From Nostocales cyanobacterium Centralia_MAG_434 (lineage in GTDB: Bacteria > Cyanobacteriota > Cyanobacteriia > Cyanobacteriales > Nostocaceae), in NCBI GenBank assembly GCA_021324415.1, contig JAJPJF010000153.1, positions 24,399 to 88,398 on the forward strand: a stretch of 64,000 nucleotides of DNA, in the 5' to 3' direction. Both the position numbers and the translations under genes were made by a program. Below, in pieces: positions 47,897-56,945 of the stretch. The stretch's first letter is position 1. Every line of letters begins with the position of its first letter. The notes under the pieces were generated by a model. That model did no database searches, had not been told where the DNA came from, and saw only the letters and a program-made list of their open reading frames with translations.

Positions 47897-48604
47897 ATGC
47901 TAGCAGCAATTCTCTTTGACTTGGACGGGACTATAGTCAACACCGACCCCATCCACTACCAAGCTTGGCAAGACATGCTCCTTAAATATGGCATAGAAAT
48001 TGATGAAGCATTTTACCAATCCAGAATTAGTGGACGGCTAAACCCAGAAATTGTCAAAGATATTCTGCCACATTTATCACCAGAAGCAGGTGCAAGATTT
48101 GCTGATGAAAAAGAAGCTCTCTTCCGACAGAAAGCGCCAAATCTCAAACCGTTAAGCGGGTTTTCTGAACTTCTTGCATGGACAGATACATACCAACTTC
48201 AACGAGCTTTAGTATCAAATGCACCTAGAAAAAATGCTGAATTTATGTTAGAAGTTTTGGGTATCAAAGAAGCTTTTGATATAGTAATTTTGGCCGAGGA
48301 GTGTGTAGCTGGCAAACCAGATCCAGCACCATATGAAGCTGCTTTGCAAGAGTTGGGAATTAAAGCAGAACAAGCGATCGCTTTAGAAGATTCACCTTCT
48401 GGCATTCGTTCCGCCGTAAGTGCAAGTATCCGGACTATTGGGGTCGCCTCCACCCACAATCCACAGGTTCTACAGGCAATTGGAGCATTTATGGTCATCC
48501 CAGACTTTACTGATTTGCATCTGTGGACATTTCTCAATTCTCAGGTAGGTTATAGGAAATTCATTGGATCTACTGGTGTTCCATCTCGACGCACCTCAAA
48601 GTGA
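47897..48604 (+). CDS. HAD phosphatase, beta-phosphoglucomutase-like
   Basis: A 235-residue HAD IA protein: motif I FDLDGTIVNTDPIHY (7-21), motif II LVSNAPRKNAE near 110, motif III AGKPDPAPY near 138, motif IV ALEDSPSGI near 165. Members include beta-phosphoglucomutase and 2-deoxyglucose-6-phosphate phosphatase; the substrate cannot be told. Its last 55 bases overlap the convergent M23 peptidase gene. The final residues (YRKFIGSTGVPSRRTSK) come from the overlap and are probably not conserved. Confidence 0.85.
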   Translation: MLAAILFDLDGTIVNTDPIHYQAWQDMLLKYGIEIDEAFYQSRISGRLNPEIVKDILPHLSPEAGARFADEKEALFRQKAPNLKPLSGFSELLAWTDTYQLQRALVSNAPRKNAEFMLEVLGIKEAFDIVILAEECVAGKPDPAPYEAALQELGIKAEQAIALEDSPSGIRSAVSASIRTIGVASTHNPQVLQAIGAFMVIPDFTDLHLWTFLNSQVGYRKFIGSTGVPSRRTSK

Positions 48605-49773
48605 AGGTGAGGACCAGTAGAGAGACCAGTGGAACCAACAGCGGCGATCGCTTGTCCTCGTCCCACTGTTTGTCCTTCTGAAACATATAACTCGCTAGTA
48701 TGACCATAGAGGGTAGTGAGATTGTTGCCGTGGTTAATAATAATGGCTCTGCCATAACCACCGTACCATCCAGCAAAAATGACTGTTCCAGAATCTGCTG
48801 CACGAACTGTACTGCCATAGCCGGCGGCAAAGTCTAAACCTGCATGAAAGCGACGATAGCCAAGAATTGGATGCATCCGCCAGCCAAAGGGACTACTCGT
48901 GGGAGCATCGCTGGGATATGCGAACAGACCAGTTCCACGAACAAGGATATTTTGATGACCATTGACATTGGCAATAGCATTTTGTGTTGCTTTTGCCTCG
49001 TGTACCTTTTGTTGGATCAAAATGCTAATAGACTGTGAGTCTTTTTCTAATTGAGTTTGTGCTGCTTCTAGCGCAAGGCGATCGCTATTTAAGCGTCCAA
49101 TCAACTGTTCCTGTAACTCTGCTTGTGCTTGATAATCAGCTTTCTGTGCTAATAATTGCTGACGAATCAAGTCAATTTCATTTTTTTGCTGCTCAACAGC
49201 TGTTTTTTGCCTGGTAATTTGATTTGCTTGCTTAATAAGTTTTGACAAAACTTGCTGATCAGATTCATAAACTAACTTCAATTGATGACGACGAGTTAAA
49301 AAATCACTTAGGCTTTGGCTTTGTAACAAAACTGCCCACCCTTGATGTAAGCGCGAACGTTGGAGAAAGCGCAGTCGCGCAATTGTTGCCGTTTGACGTC
49401 TTCGGTAAGAATCATGAGCAGTTGCTAAGTCAGCAATTAAGTGTGTTAGGTGTTTAGTGGCAAGCTGCAGTCGTAATTCACTGTCTTGAAGATGAGTATT
49501 GGTGGTTTGCAAATTTTGCTTTAAGCCGTTCAAGTTGTTTTGTGCAGCGTGTTGCAAATTGGATAAGCGATCGCGCTCTTGAATGATGCCTGAATGCTGA
49601 AGATGGATCACCTGTTGCTGCTGCTGCAACTTTTCAACAGAACTTGATGCACTTGTAGACTCAGCATCGCTTGGTAAGCCAAAGATTAATCCCAACCAAA
49701 CACACAAAATACAGCAAAGGACAACGGATAAACAAGAAAATTTTCCCTGTTTTTTCAAAAAGAAAAATCTCAT
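48550..49773 (-). CDS. Murein hydrolase activator / M23 peptidase with coiled coil
   Basis: A 407-residue exported protein. A signal or anchor segment (LSVVLCCILCVWLGLIFGL, about 14-32) precedes a long Gln-rich coiled coil (about 40-260), then the LytM/M23 domain (about 290-405): SPFGWRMHPILG, zinc ligands HAGLD (His and Asp) and HLHFEVRRDG near the end. The last His-x-His is complete, so the domain may be active or act like EnvC to activate amidases in cell division. The gene converges with the HAD phosphatase. Confidence 0.9.
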   Translation of the reverse strand: MRFFFLKKQGKFSCLSVVLCCILCVWLGLIFGLPSDAESTSASSSVEKLQQQQQVIHLQHSGIIQERDRLSNLQHAAQNNLNGLKQNLQTTNTHLQDSELRLQLATKHLTHLIADLATAHDSYRRRQTATIARLRFLQRSRLHQGWAVLLQSQSLSDFLTRRHQLKLVYESDQQVLSKLIKQANQITRQKTAVEQQKNEIDLIRQQLLAQKADYQAQAELQEQLIGRLNSDRLALEAAQTQLEKDSQSISILIQQKVHEAKATQNAIANVNGHQNILVRGTGLFAYPSDAPTSSPFGWRMHPILGYRRFHAGLDFAAGYGSTVRAADSGTVIFAGWYGGYGRAIIINHGNNLTTLYGHTSELYVSEGQTVGRGQAIAAVGSTGLSTGPHLHFEVRRDGTPVDPMNFL

Positions 49774-49998
49774 GTTGCAATGTTTCGCAAAGCGATCACA
49801 CCAAACATCATGAATATTGTTCCCAGTTCACCCACCCAAAATACGATCTGCCGAATTTGTTCGTCAGATACTAATACAAATTTTTTGCTATGTCAGCATT
49901 AACAACAGAGATATCGCCTTATGACTAACCTCACGCTAAAGCCACAAAGCTTTGAAGCGGAGGCTATGCCATATCATCACAAGGTTTTATGAGGTTGT

Positions 49999-50319
49999 AT
50001 GAGTGCAAGCAGAGCAATTCTCTTAATTATTTTAGTTATCCCAGGTTTGATATTGGCGGGATCATCAATTTACACGTTCACCGCTGATTATGAAGAGCTA
50101 GGAAGAACTGAAAGGTATATAGAAAAGTTAGTGAGAGAAGGAAGATCTAATGAGCGCCAGTTAAATCTTGCCTATCATCGTAGTTTAGCTCATCGAGTGA
50201 ACGCATATGCCAATGGAACCTGGGGATTTATCGGAGCCATGATTGCAGCAATGGGTGTCCATGGCATAGCAACCACTCAAGAGGACACAGTTCAAGACCA
50301 AAAAAAGGCAAAATCTTGA
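49999..50319 (+). CDS. Two-span membrane protein of unknown function
   Basis: A 106-residue protein: a first hydrophobic segment (about 5-27, LLIILVIPGLILAGSS), a charged region (about 28-70 with LGRTERYIEKLVREGRS), and a second hydrophobic segment (about 73-90), then a polar tail. It resembles small cyanobacterial membrane proteins of unknown role. No clear ribosome binding site. It converges on trmFO, with a heptamer repeat between. Confidence 0.55.
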   Translation: MSASRAILLIILVIPGLILAGSSIYTFTADYEELGRTERYIEKLVREGRSNERQLNLAYHRSLAHRVNAYANGTWGFIGAMIAAMGVHGIATTQEDTVQDQKKAKS

Positions 50320-50326
50320 AGTTGTT

Positions 50327-50356
50327 GGGGGAGTGGGGAGTTAGGAGTTAGGAATT
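50327..50356. repeat. Heptameric tandem repeat
   Basis: GGGGAGTGGGGAGTTAGGAG followed by TTAGGAATTG, a 7-base period of the GGAGTTA type, sits in the 39-base gap between the convergent genes and must also act as any terminator there. Confidence 0.65.
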
Positions 50357-50358
50357 GA

Positions 50359-51702
50359 TTACGTATGCCCCATACCCCGATCAAGGACAAATTGTCTGAG
50401 ATCGGTTAAAGCGCGATCGCGATAGCGTCCGTAACGCTCCTGTTTGTTCTTGATTTTCTCACCTAAATCCGGCAAAATCCCAAAATTGGGAGGCATGGGT
50501 TGAAAGTGTTTAGGCGAAGCCGAACTGATAAATTCAAATAGTGCTCCCATCATCGTTGTGGGCGGCAGTGTCAAAGATTCTTGACCTAAAGCTATGCGCG
50601 CTGCATTACTACCAGCTAACCAACCACCTGCTGCTGCTGCTGTGTAGCCTTCTGTTCCAATCAATTGCCCAGCAGCCAATAAAGTTGGACGTTGCTTAAA
50701 TTGTAGGGTAGGAAGCATCAACTGGGGAGCATTGATAAAGGTATTGCGGTGCATCACCCCTAGCCTAACAAATTCAGCATTTTCCAACCCAGGTATCATC
50801 TGGAAAACTCGCTTTTGTTCGCTCCAACGCAGGTTGGTTTGAAATCCTACCAGATTCCAAAGTTGACCTGCTTTGTCTTCTTGCCGCAACTGAACTACAG
50901 CATAGGGACGACTGCTTTTTTCTTCACCTTCAGCTGATGGAGGGTTCAAGCCTACTGGCTTGAGAGGTCCATAACGCATCGTGTCTTCCCCTCGCTGTGC
51001 CAACTCTTCAATTGGCAAACAAGCTTCAAAAAATTTCGCTGTATCACGCTCGAAGTCTTTCAATTCTACCTGTTCGGCTGCACAAAGTGCTTGCCAAAAC
51101 TGCAGGTATTGCTGTTTATTCATTGGGCAATTCAGATAAGCTGCTTCACCCTTGTCATAGCGAGAGGCCAAAAAAGCAATATCCCGGTTAATTGATTCTC
51201 CTACAACAATTGGGCTAGCGGCATCAAAAAAGCTGAGATATTCCATCCCGGTAAAGCGACGCAAATCTTCTGCTAAGTCAGGGCTAGTCAAAGGACCAGT
51301 CGCTAAAACGACAATTCCTTCTGGTATGATACGTACTTCCTCTCGCCGGATTTCGATTAAGGGATGATTCCCTAAAGTTTCTGTCAAGTCTTGGCTAAAT
51401 TGTCCTCGATCTACTGCTAATGCCCCACCAGCCGGAACAATGTGTTCATCAGCTTTTGTAATGACGATGGAACTAAGTTGACGTAATTCCTCATGCAATA
51501 GACCAGTGGCACGATCACTTGCTTTGGCTCCAAAAGAATTACTACACACCAATTCTGCAAAATGTTCCGTATGATGAGCAGGACTAAAGCGTTTAGGACG
51601 CATCTCATGCAAAATGACTGGAATACCAGCAGAAGCTATTTGCCATGCTGCCTCTGTTCCAGCAAGTCCGCCACCAATAACTTGAATCGGTTGTTGTTCC
51701 AT
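50359..51702 (-). CDS. trmFO: Folate/FAD-dependent tRNA (uracil-54-C5) methyltransferase
   Basis: Forms ribothymidine at position 54 of tRNA using methylenetetrahydrofolate and FADH2. The 447-residue chain starts with the FAD-binding fold [16 protein letters not shown] (7-22), followed by [16 protein letters not shown], a signature of TrmFO/Gid, and the conserved Cys in [11 protein letters not shown] near 53. A second conserved Cys, the methyl-carrying nucleophile, should be in the [11 protein letters not shown] segment near 195. It stands alone, converging with a small membrane-protein gene. Confidence 0.95.
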   Translation of the reverse strand: MEQQPIQVIGGGLAGTEAAWQIASAGIPVILHEMRPKRFSPAHHTEHFAELVCSNSFGAKASDRATGLLHEELRQLSSIVITKADEHIVPAGGALAVDRGQFSQDLTETLGNHPLIEIRREEVRIIPEGIVVLATGPLTSPDLAEDLRRFTGMEYLSFFDAASPIVVGESINRDIAFLASRYDKGEAAYLNCPMNKQQYLQFWQALCAAEQVELKDFERDTAKFFEACLPIEELAQRGEDTMRYGPLKPVGLNPPSAEGEEKSSRPYAVVQLRQEDKAGQLWNLVGFQTNLRWSEQKRVFQMIPGLENAEFVRLGVMHRNTFINAPQLMLPTLQFKQRPTLLAAGQLIGTEGYTAAAAGGWLAGSNAARIALGQESLTLPPTTMMGALFEFISSASPKHFQPMPPNFGILPDLGEKIKNKQERYGRYRDRALTDLRQFVLDRGMGHT

Positions 51703-51819
51703 ACAAGGTTAAAGCCCATTGTTGCCACTGCTTACCACTTCATCATAGTTAATACTTTAACCAAATTTGGTGACTTCAAGGGTAGAAGCTTGAGCAAACA
51801 GTAGTGAAGGACAATACAA

Positions 51820-52035
51820 TCATTTAATAATCGAATTGGTTATTGTTCCTATAAGAAATCTTGTCAGCAGCGATAATTCTACTGCCTCAATCAAGGAGAT
51901 GTGCTTAAATGCAAATAAACCAGGAAGTAACAAATTCCATAACACCATCACAGGCAATGCTACAAATATTGCATAGATTAAAGCGCTAACAAAACTTAGT
52001 AAAATTCCTAAAGTCCATCCTTCTAGTTCTTTCAT
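51820..52035 (-). CDS. Small membrane protein of unknown function
   Basis: A 71-residue product with two hydrophobic segments (ILLSFVSALIYAIFVALPVMVLW and a second near the C-terminus). ATG 52035 has GGAAGAAG upstream, while the frame extends to ATG 52059. The pattern of short helix, Leu-Trp-Asn-Leu turn and Phe-rich helix is like small cyanobacterial and proteobacterial membrane proteins of unknown function. No operon. Confidence 0.55.
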   Translation of the reverse strand: MKELEGWTLGILLSFVSALIYAIFVALPVMVLWNLLLPGLFAFKHISLIEAVELSLLTRFLIGTITNSIIK

Positions 52036-52155
52036 TTTATCTTCTTCCCCAACAAGCATTATGAGTGTGGATATGACTAAGATTTTAAGTAAGAGGAGCT
52101 AGAATCAACGATTATTCGTTCTTGGTTGGGCATAAGTGAGCGTAAGTGTGGTGAA

Positions 52156-52190
52156 TCCAATTTAATAGAACTTCCTTCTATTAAATTGGA
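52156..52190. repeat. Perfect 15-bp inverted repeat
   Basis: TCCAATTTAATAGAA (52156-52170), loop CTTCC, TTCTATTAAATTGGA (52176-52190). No T run follows, so it is not a standard terminator; it may be an operator or a small dispersed palindrome. Confidence 0.7.
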
Positions 52191-52427
52191 CTGCTTGTTG
52201 CATCAATCTTCCAAGTTGGGTTGAACAATATAGATACGAAAAATCAGATCTTATGGATTTAACGAATAGGCAGTATTTTTGTATTAAATATATGGTTTTG
52301 CTATAGGAAGCCTATGATATAGCTAAATCTTAGATTTAATAGAAAATAAATGTAATACATAATTAGTTAATATTAATTTATGTTACTATAGCGATCCTAT
52401 TTCATTCGTAAGAAACGAGAAGACAAG

Positions 52428-52533
52428 GGGGTGCATCCCAATTGGGCAGATTTATTTTGTAGTGCGTTCGCCAAGTGAGTGCAAAGCACACGCTTCGCGA
52501 ACGCACTACTGATTCCATTTAGGGGATGGTCCC
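52428..52533 (-). repeat. Dispersed ~105-bp element, copy 2
   Basis: Read on the reverse strand: left flank ATCCCCTAAATGGAATCAGT, GTAGTGCG, core with CGAAGCGTGTGCTTTGCACT, CGCACTAC, right flank AAAATAAATCTGCCCAATTG and GGATGCACCC. Flanks match those of 21266-21370 at nearly every base. It lies just beyond the stop of the lipoprotein gene. Confidence 0.85.
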
Positions 52534-52549
52534 AGCATCTTAAAACTCG

Positions 52550-53440
52550 CTAATGCACATTTACCCAGAAGTTAGTAGTGACAATTCTGCCATTCCGATT
52601 GAATTGACCCCAAAGTTTATAGTTACCGGGTTGAGGAAAAGAAGTCATGAAATGAATTTGTCCAGGAGGACTATTTTTCATGGCATGAGCATGAATATAG
52701 TCAGTTCTTGTCAAGGGTGATGTCTGTTTGAGAATGACTAAATGTCCTAGTTCACCTAAATAAGGCTGTAAATCTTTGACTGGCTGATTGTTGTCAGCCT
52801 GATTCAAATGAAAAATTAACATGACTTCTTGACCTGCTTTTAGAGTTGGTTGAGAGAAAGCCAAATCTGCTTTCGTATCACCAAAAGTCTTAGTACGAAT
52901 CCAATCAATTTTTTGTGTCAATGGAGGTTGACCAGGCACTTGTGCTTTTAGTACTGAAACCTGTTCTGCTTTTCCTGTCGGTTTGTAATCGCTGAAAAGA
53001 GTGTAATGTCCTGGTTGCGGAAAATTAGCTTGAATTTCAAAGCGTCCATTTCCTTTGTAAGTTGGGTGAATGTGATTGAAAAATTGAAGGTCATCACTCA
53101 CCACAATCAGGTGCATTAGCTTTTCCTGGAAGGTATCAAAAGAAGCGATCGCATCTCCATTTTTGTCCTGCACATCAATCACCAAAGGTACAGGAGTTTT
53201 AGGAGTGACGTTACCCTGAATACTGAGTTTAGCAATTGTATTTGCACTCTCCAAAGAGCCATGCATATGGTGGCTCATTCCCGGCATTTCTGACTCACCC
53301 ATGTCATGAGCCCCATGAGAATTTTCTTGGGCGATCGCAGAGTCAGAAAGGAGTGCTTTTCCAGATTTTACTTGTGATGTACAACCTTGAGCCACGAAAA
53401 GCGTTGAAGTGATAGCAATTGCAGTGATAAATAGCTTCAT
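52550..53440 (-). CDS. His/Met-rich lipoprotein, possibly copper-related
   Basis: A 296-residue exported lipoprotein. The lipobox is FVAQGC (lipidated Cys20). Residues 42-62 (SHGAHDMGESEMPGMSHHMH) are dense in His and Met, a composition typical of copper or silver binding sequences. Two beta-rich repeats (about 70-170 and 175-295) share the segments QPGHYTLFSDYKPTG and QPGNYKLWGQFNRNG, each following FxPTFPQPG-like turns, so the mature chain is an internal duplication. The role in copper binding is inferred from composition. The upstream region contains the divergent conserved element at 53561. Confidence 0.75.
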   Translation of the reverse strand: MKLFITAIAITSTLFVAQGCTSQVKSGKALLSDSAIAQENSHGAHDMGESEMPGMSHHMHGSLESANTIAKLSIQGNVTPKTPVPLVIDVQDKNGDAIASFDTFQEKLMHLIVVSDDLQFFNHIHPTYKGNGRFEIQANFPQPGHYTLFSDYKPTGKAEQVSVLKAQVPGQPPLTQKIDWIRTKTFGDTKADLAFSQPTLKAGQEVMLIFHLNQADNNQPVKDLQPYLGELGHLVILKQTSPLTRTDYIHAHAMKNSPPGQIHFMTSFPQPGNYKLWGQFNRNGRIVTTNFWVNVH

Positions 53441-53886
53441 AAAACCTCACAAAAAGAGTGGAAATGCATCACCTTCATGTACGGTGGGAAACACGAAGGG
53501 TCTCCTTGTTAATCTAAGCACTAACCTTAAGCTCCTGAGTTCTCATCTCCCCAGTTTTGGGAAAGTTTACGGAATTTTCCTAAGAACATGTGTATAGCTA
53601 ACTTTAGCGAAATGGTATGGTACTGCTCTCTCTGGGTTTGCTAGAGGGGGCAATTTTTTTCAAATATGCAAGGTAGTTTTCAAGTAAGTTAATGTTCTAT
53701 TGAATCTCGTGCAGAGTGATTGTAGGATGTAGTCTAAATACCGCTCATGTAAAAACATAAACTTCTGCTAGTGAATAATTGTTGATCGTTGATATAGCTT
53801 TTCAGGTGTTGTCGTCAGTAACAAGATAGACTAAGTTTTGCATCAATAGCTCAACATTTACTCAGTTAATTTAGCAAAAAATTACT
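53441..53886. other. Divergent intergenic region with conserved element A
   Basis: Besides the element at 53561-53660, it contains the upstream region of the lipoprotein gene. A phrase around 53472 resembles the end of a group II intron domain 5 but is too short to trust. No protein relic is seen. Confidence 0.45.
53561..53660 (+). promoter_or_regulatory. Conserved leader/sRNA-like element A with intrinsic terminator
   Basis: GTTTAC (53565-53570), 20 bases, TGTATA (53591-53596), then a block TTTAGCGAAATGGTATGG, then hairpin TGCTCTCTCT (53624-53633) with AGAGGGGGCA (53643-53652), then A and seven T (53654-53660). The same order, the same 20-base spacing and about 75 percent identity appear at 56680-56777. 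Pairing in the terminator stem is kept by a wobble change. It lies 226 bases upstream of the rightward gene at 53887. Confidence 0.7.
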
Positions 53887-54422
53887 ATGACTCAGTTTCC
53901 TAGTGATAAAACCTCAATTGCTGACCTCAGTATTCCCTTAGAGAGAGATGTCTTTTTTCGTACCTTAATTAGAGAATTATCAGGTACGTTACAGGAGGTA
54001 GTTGGTTTAGAGAAGCCGCCGGATTTATTAGCATTGTTGGTCAAACAATGGGTAAGCAGATAGACAACGACTATAAATCTGCTTTGCAGATATCTAATCT
54101 TTCTCAAGGGCAAATAGCTGAAGTCTTTGTTGACTTAAAAAAACGTATCCACGGTGACTTTTACATCATTGAACAAACTGATGACAAGATTGTGCTTGGT
54201 AACCGAGTTTGTCCATTTGGGGAAAAAGTCATGAATCGACCTTCGATGTGTATGATGACTTCCAACGTGTTTGGTTCTATAGCAGCGGAAAATCTGGGTT
54301 ATGCCAAAGTAGAATTACAAGAAACTATTGCAGAAGGTGCTCCAGGATGCAGAGTTGTAGTCTACTTGAAACCAACAGAGGAAGCAGAGGAGGCTTCTGG
54401 TATGGAATATTTTGGTGGCTAA
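53887..54422 (+). pseudogene. Methanogen-output-domain protein, frameshifted
   Basis: Two open frames together encode one cyanobacterial protein with the domain called methanogen output domain 1. Frame one (53887-54063) gives TSIADLSIPLERDVFFRTL and RELSGTLQEVVGLEKPPDL and then stops. Frame two, used from about 54015 to the stop at 54420-54422, restores the sequence AGFISIVGQTMGKQID and continues with FYIIEQTDDKIVLGNRVCP, NRPSMCMMTS and GAPGCRVVVYLKP. A one-base loss near 54011-54016 (after TTAGAGAA) would explain both. The second part alone has 124 residues, possibly started at ATG 54048. Either a true frameshift or a sequencing error. A histidine kinase gene follows 77 bases on. Confidence 0.75.
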
Positions 54423-54499
54423 AAGCAATATTCAGTAGTTAATACTAAGAGTTTTACGGATAATCACAACAATTCCCCAGGTCATACTGGGAAAGGGAC

Positions 54500-55819
54500 A
54501 TGACTCCTGAACAATTTCTTAAACTCGCCCAAGTTTTACCAGAACCTTTGCTTTTCATAACAGGTGAGGGCGAGATTTTAGCCACAAATCGTCCTGCAGC
54601 AACAATGCTGGAGCGAAGTTCAAAGGAAATAGTGGGGAAAATGTTGTTCGACTTTGTAGTCGAGTCGCCTGAGCAAGTTATCAAGTATTTGCAAAGTTGT
54701 TCAAAAAGTCGGCAAATGGTGTTTAGCTCATTAACATTACGTAACCACGATGGAGAGACATTAATTTGTCGTTGTGAAGGAGCAGTCATTCAACCAAAGT
54801 CTAAAGAATCACCTGCACTAAATCTTTTACGCTTAAAAAAGCGCACTTTAGCAAGTAGTAATTTCATTTTACTCAATCAAAAAATTCAAGAGTTGACAAA
54901 TGAAATTCTGCAACGTAGAAGAGCAGAAGAAAAGCTTTCCAACATAAATGTGGCATTACAGCAAACTTTGCATGAACTACAGCAGACACAACTCCAACTC
55001 ATCCAGACTGAGAAAATGTCGAGTTTAGGACAACTTGTTGCTGGTATTGCTCATGAAATCAATAACCCTATTAGCTTTATTGAGGGTAATCTTTTTTACG
55101 CAACCAAATATCTTCACAATTTACTAGAACTTGTACAAATGTACCAGAATGATTATCCTAATCCAAATCCAGGGATTCAGAATAAAATAGAAGCCATTGA
55201 TCTGTCTTTTATCCAAGAAGATCTAAATAACCTCCTCAACTCTATGCGAGTTGGAACAGAGCGAATTAGTGAGATCGTGAAGTCTCTGCGAAATTTTTCA
55301 CGTCTTGACGAGTCAGAAGTCAAAAATGTGGATATTCATTCTGGCATTGATAGTACTTTAGTGATTCTACAGCATCGATTGAAGGCAAAAAACAATTGTC
55401 CACCAATTGAAGTGATTAGAGAGTATGGACAATTACCTTTAATCAGTTGTTACCCTAGTCAACTAAATCAAGTATTTATGAATATTTTGAGCAATGGGAT
55501 TGATGCCTTGGATGAATACAATCAACAACGAACTTTAGAAGAAATCAAAAATAACCCCAGTAAAATTTGGATTCGCACCGAAATCATCGATAATAACTGG
55601 ATTGCGATCCGAATTACTGACAACGGTCCTGGTATGACTGAAAAGGTACGTCAGCAGATATTTGACCCTTTCTTTACAACAAAACCTGTTGGCAAAGGTA
55701 CAGGTCTGGGATTATCAATCAGCTACCAAATTGTTAACAAGCATGGTGGACTCTTACACTGCGTTTCAGAAGTTGGACTAGGAACCGAATTCATTATTGA
55801 AATTCCCAGAAATCGATGA
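54500..55819 (+). CDS. PAS-domain sensor histidine kinase
   Basis: A 439-residue soluble kinase. A PAS domain (about 10-95, PEPLLFITGEGEILATNRPA) precedes a coiled coil (about 120-180), HisKA with GIAHEINNPISF (phospho-His near 193), and HATPase (about 310-437) with NILSNGIDAL, DNGPGMT and GTGLGLSISYQIV boxes. No receiver. It lies 77 bases behind the frameshifted methanogen-output-domain gene, and these domains are commonly found next to or fused with kinases, so a shared signalling role is likely. No membrane segment, so the sensor is cytosolic. Confidence 0.92.
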   Translation: MTPEQFLKLAQVLPEPLLFITGEGEILATNRPAATMLERSSKEIVGKMLFDFVVESPEQVIKYLQSCSKSRQMVFSSLTLRNHDGETLICRCEGAVIQPKSKESPALNLLRLKKRTLASSNFILLNQKIQELTNEILQRRRAEEKLSNINVALQQTLHELQQTQLQLIQTEKMSSLGQLVAGIAHEINNPISFIEGNLFYATKYLHNLLELVQMYQNDYPNPNPGIQNKIEAIDLSFIQEDLNNLLNSMRVGTERISEIVKSLRNFSRLDESEVKNVDIHSGIDSTLVILQHRLKAKNNCPPIEVIREYGQLPLISCYPSQLNQVFMNILSNGIDALDEYNQQRTLEEIKNNPSKIWIRTEIIDNNWIAIRITDNGPGMTEKVRQQIFDPFFTTKPVGKGTGLGLSISYQIVNKHGGLLHCVSEVGLGTEFIIEIPRNR

Positions 55820-55872
55820 TGAGCAGTTATCAAGAACAAATGCCTTGATAACTGATCCGACTCTAGCCAAAT

Positions 55873-56526
55873 TTATGCCCAGCCGTAAATAAGTGTAAAA
55901 TTGTTACTCGGCATATCAATTTTGTCTTTTAGAGCCAGTCCATGTTTCTGTGCTGCTTTAGTGATGTCTGCTATATCCTTAAGTCCCCATTCTGGCACTC
56001 CATAAGAGAGTAAGGTTTCACCAAATTCTTCATTGGATGGTGTTGTGTATTTGCCTTCCACTTTAAATGGACCGTAAATGAAAAGTAAGCCGCTGTCATT
56101 CAAGACACTTTCTGTGCATGCCATTATACCATCAGCAAGAGCAATTGGTGCAACTTGAAAAAGGTTGATACAGAAGATGGCATCAAATTTTTTTTCACTC
56201 AGAACTGACCAAGTTCCTGGCTGAGTGAGATCTAACTTTATTGGTGGTTGGACGTTCTTTGCTCCTGTTTGTTGGGTCAATTGCTGAATGTTCTCAAACA
56301 CCTCCTCGTTTACATCCGAGGGCTGAAAATTTAAGTGTTGAAAATAGGGAGCGAAATAGTTGATATGCATCCCGCTACCGGAAGCAAATTCTAAAACAGC
56401 ACCTTCGTTTTTCGGTAGTCTTTCCTTAAACACTTCCAAAATCGGATCACGATTACGCTTACCTGCCCAAGCAACATAGGGGCTCAGGGGATAAGGGTCA
56501 AGTTGAGGTTTGTCAGATGGGAACAT
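55873..56526 (-). CDS. DUF938 family, methyltransferase-like protein
   Basis: A 217-residue protein of DUF938, with a class I SAM-dependent methyltransferase fold. The start includes LDPYPLSPYVAWAGKRNRDP; the SAM-binding motif I is VLEFASGSGMHINYFAP near 43-59; motif II FQPSDVNEEV; and FDAIFCINLFQVAP near 115 is motif IV. No function or substrate is established for the family. It stands between two conserved elements on the other strand, and converges with the kinase gene. Confidence 0.85.
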   Translation of the reverse strand: MFPSDKPQLDPYPLSPYVAWAGKRNRDPILEVFKERLPKNEGAVLEFASGSGMHINYFAPYFQHLNFQPSDVNEEVFENIQQLTQQTGAKNVQPPIKLDLTQPGTWSVLSEKKFDAIFCINLFQVAPIALADGIMACTESVLNDSGLLFIYGPFKVEGKYTTPSNEEFGETLLSYGVPEWGLKDIADITKAAQKHGLALKDKIDMPSNNFTLIYGWA

Positions 56527-56679
56527 TTGATGCTTGTGAATTTTGCTGTATTGATTGGGAACTTAAGTATTATCAGTTGACGTAATGCTTAACTAAGCTT
56601 GCGGTCAATACTAGAAGGATTGTAGGTTAGCTAGGCATCTTTGTGGTCATACAGGCATATTTTTCCTCCGGATTCTAGA

Positions 56680-56777
56680 AAGAGTTTACGAAATCACCTG
56701 AAAAGCAGGTGTATATATCTTTAGTGAAATGGCATGGCACTGCTCTCTCTGCATTTGGTAGAGAGGGCAATTTTTTT
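56680..56777 (+). promoter_or_regulatory. Conserved leader/sRNA-like element B with intrinsic terminator
   Basis: GTTTAC (56684-56689), exactly 20 bases including a perfect CACCTG/CAGGTG hairpin, TGTATA (56710-56715), then TTTAGTGAAATGGCATGG, then TGCTCTCTCT (56741-56750) pairing with AGAGAGGGCA (56760-56769) and A plus seven T (56771-56777). It is the second copy of the element at 53561. Located 326 bases before the alcohol dehydrogenase-like gene, and 169 bases before the SDR relic. Confidence 0.7.
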
Positions 56778-56945
56778 GAAATGTTTTCCTGAGGCACTCA
56801 AGAAACATTATTTCTTAAGATGCATACATTTTTTATAACACTATAGTAAGGTCGCTAACCGCCTAAAATCCTCTATCACAATGATTGTAGCTGTTTTTGG
56901 TCAAGCAAGAAGTGAAGATTTACCTATTCCGCAGGGAGGATACTA

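Larger units (their letters stand above)
52060..52549. other. Intergenic stretch with a hairpin and a dispersed element
   Basis: Contains a perfect 15-bp inverted repeat at 52156-52190 and the dispersed element copy 2 at 52428-52533, listed separately. The middle part (52200-52400) is AT-rich without readable relics. Confidence 0.5.

Noticed and set aside
53461..53500. A phrase resembling the end of a group II intron domain 5 (CATGTACGGTGGGAAA)
   Set aside because: No intron-encoded protein, no domain 6 and no further intron sequence are present; a similar phrase near 8300 is a terminator hairpin. Likely coincidence.
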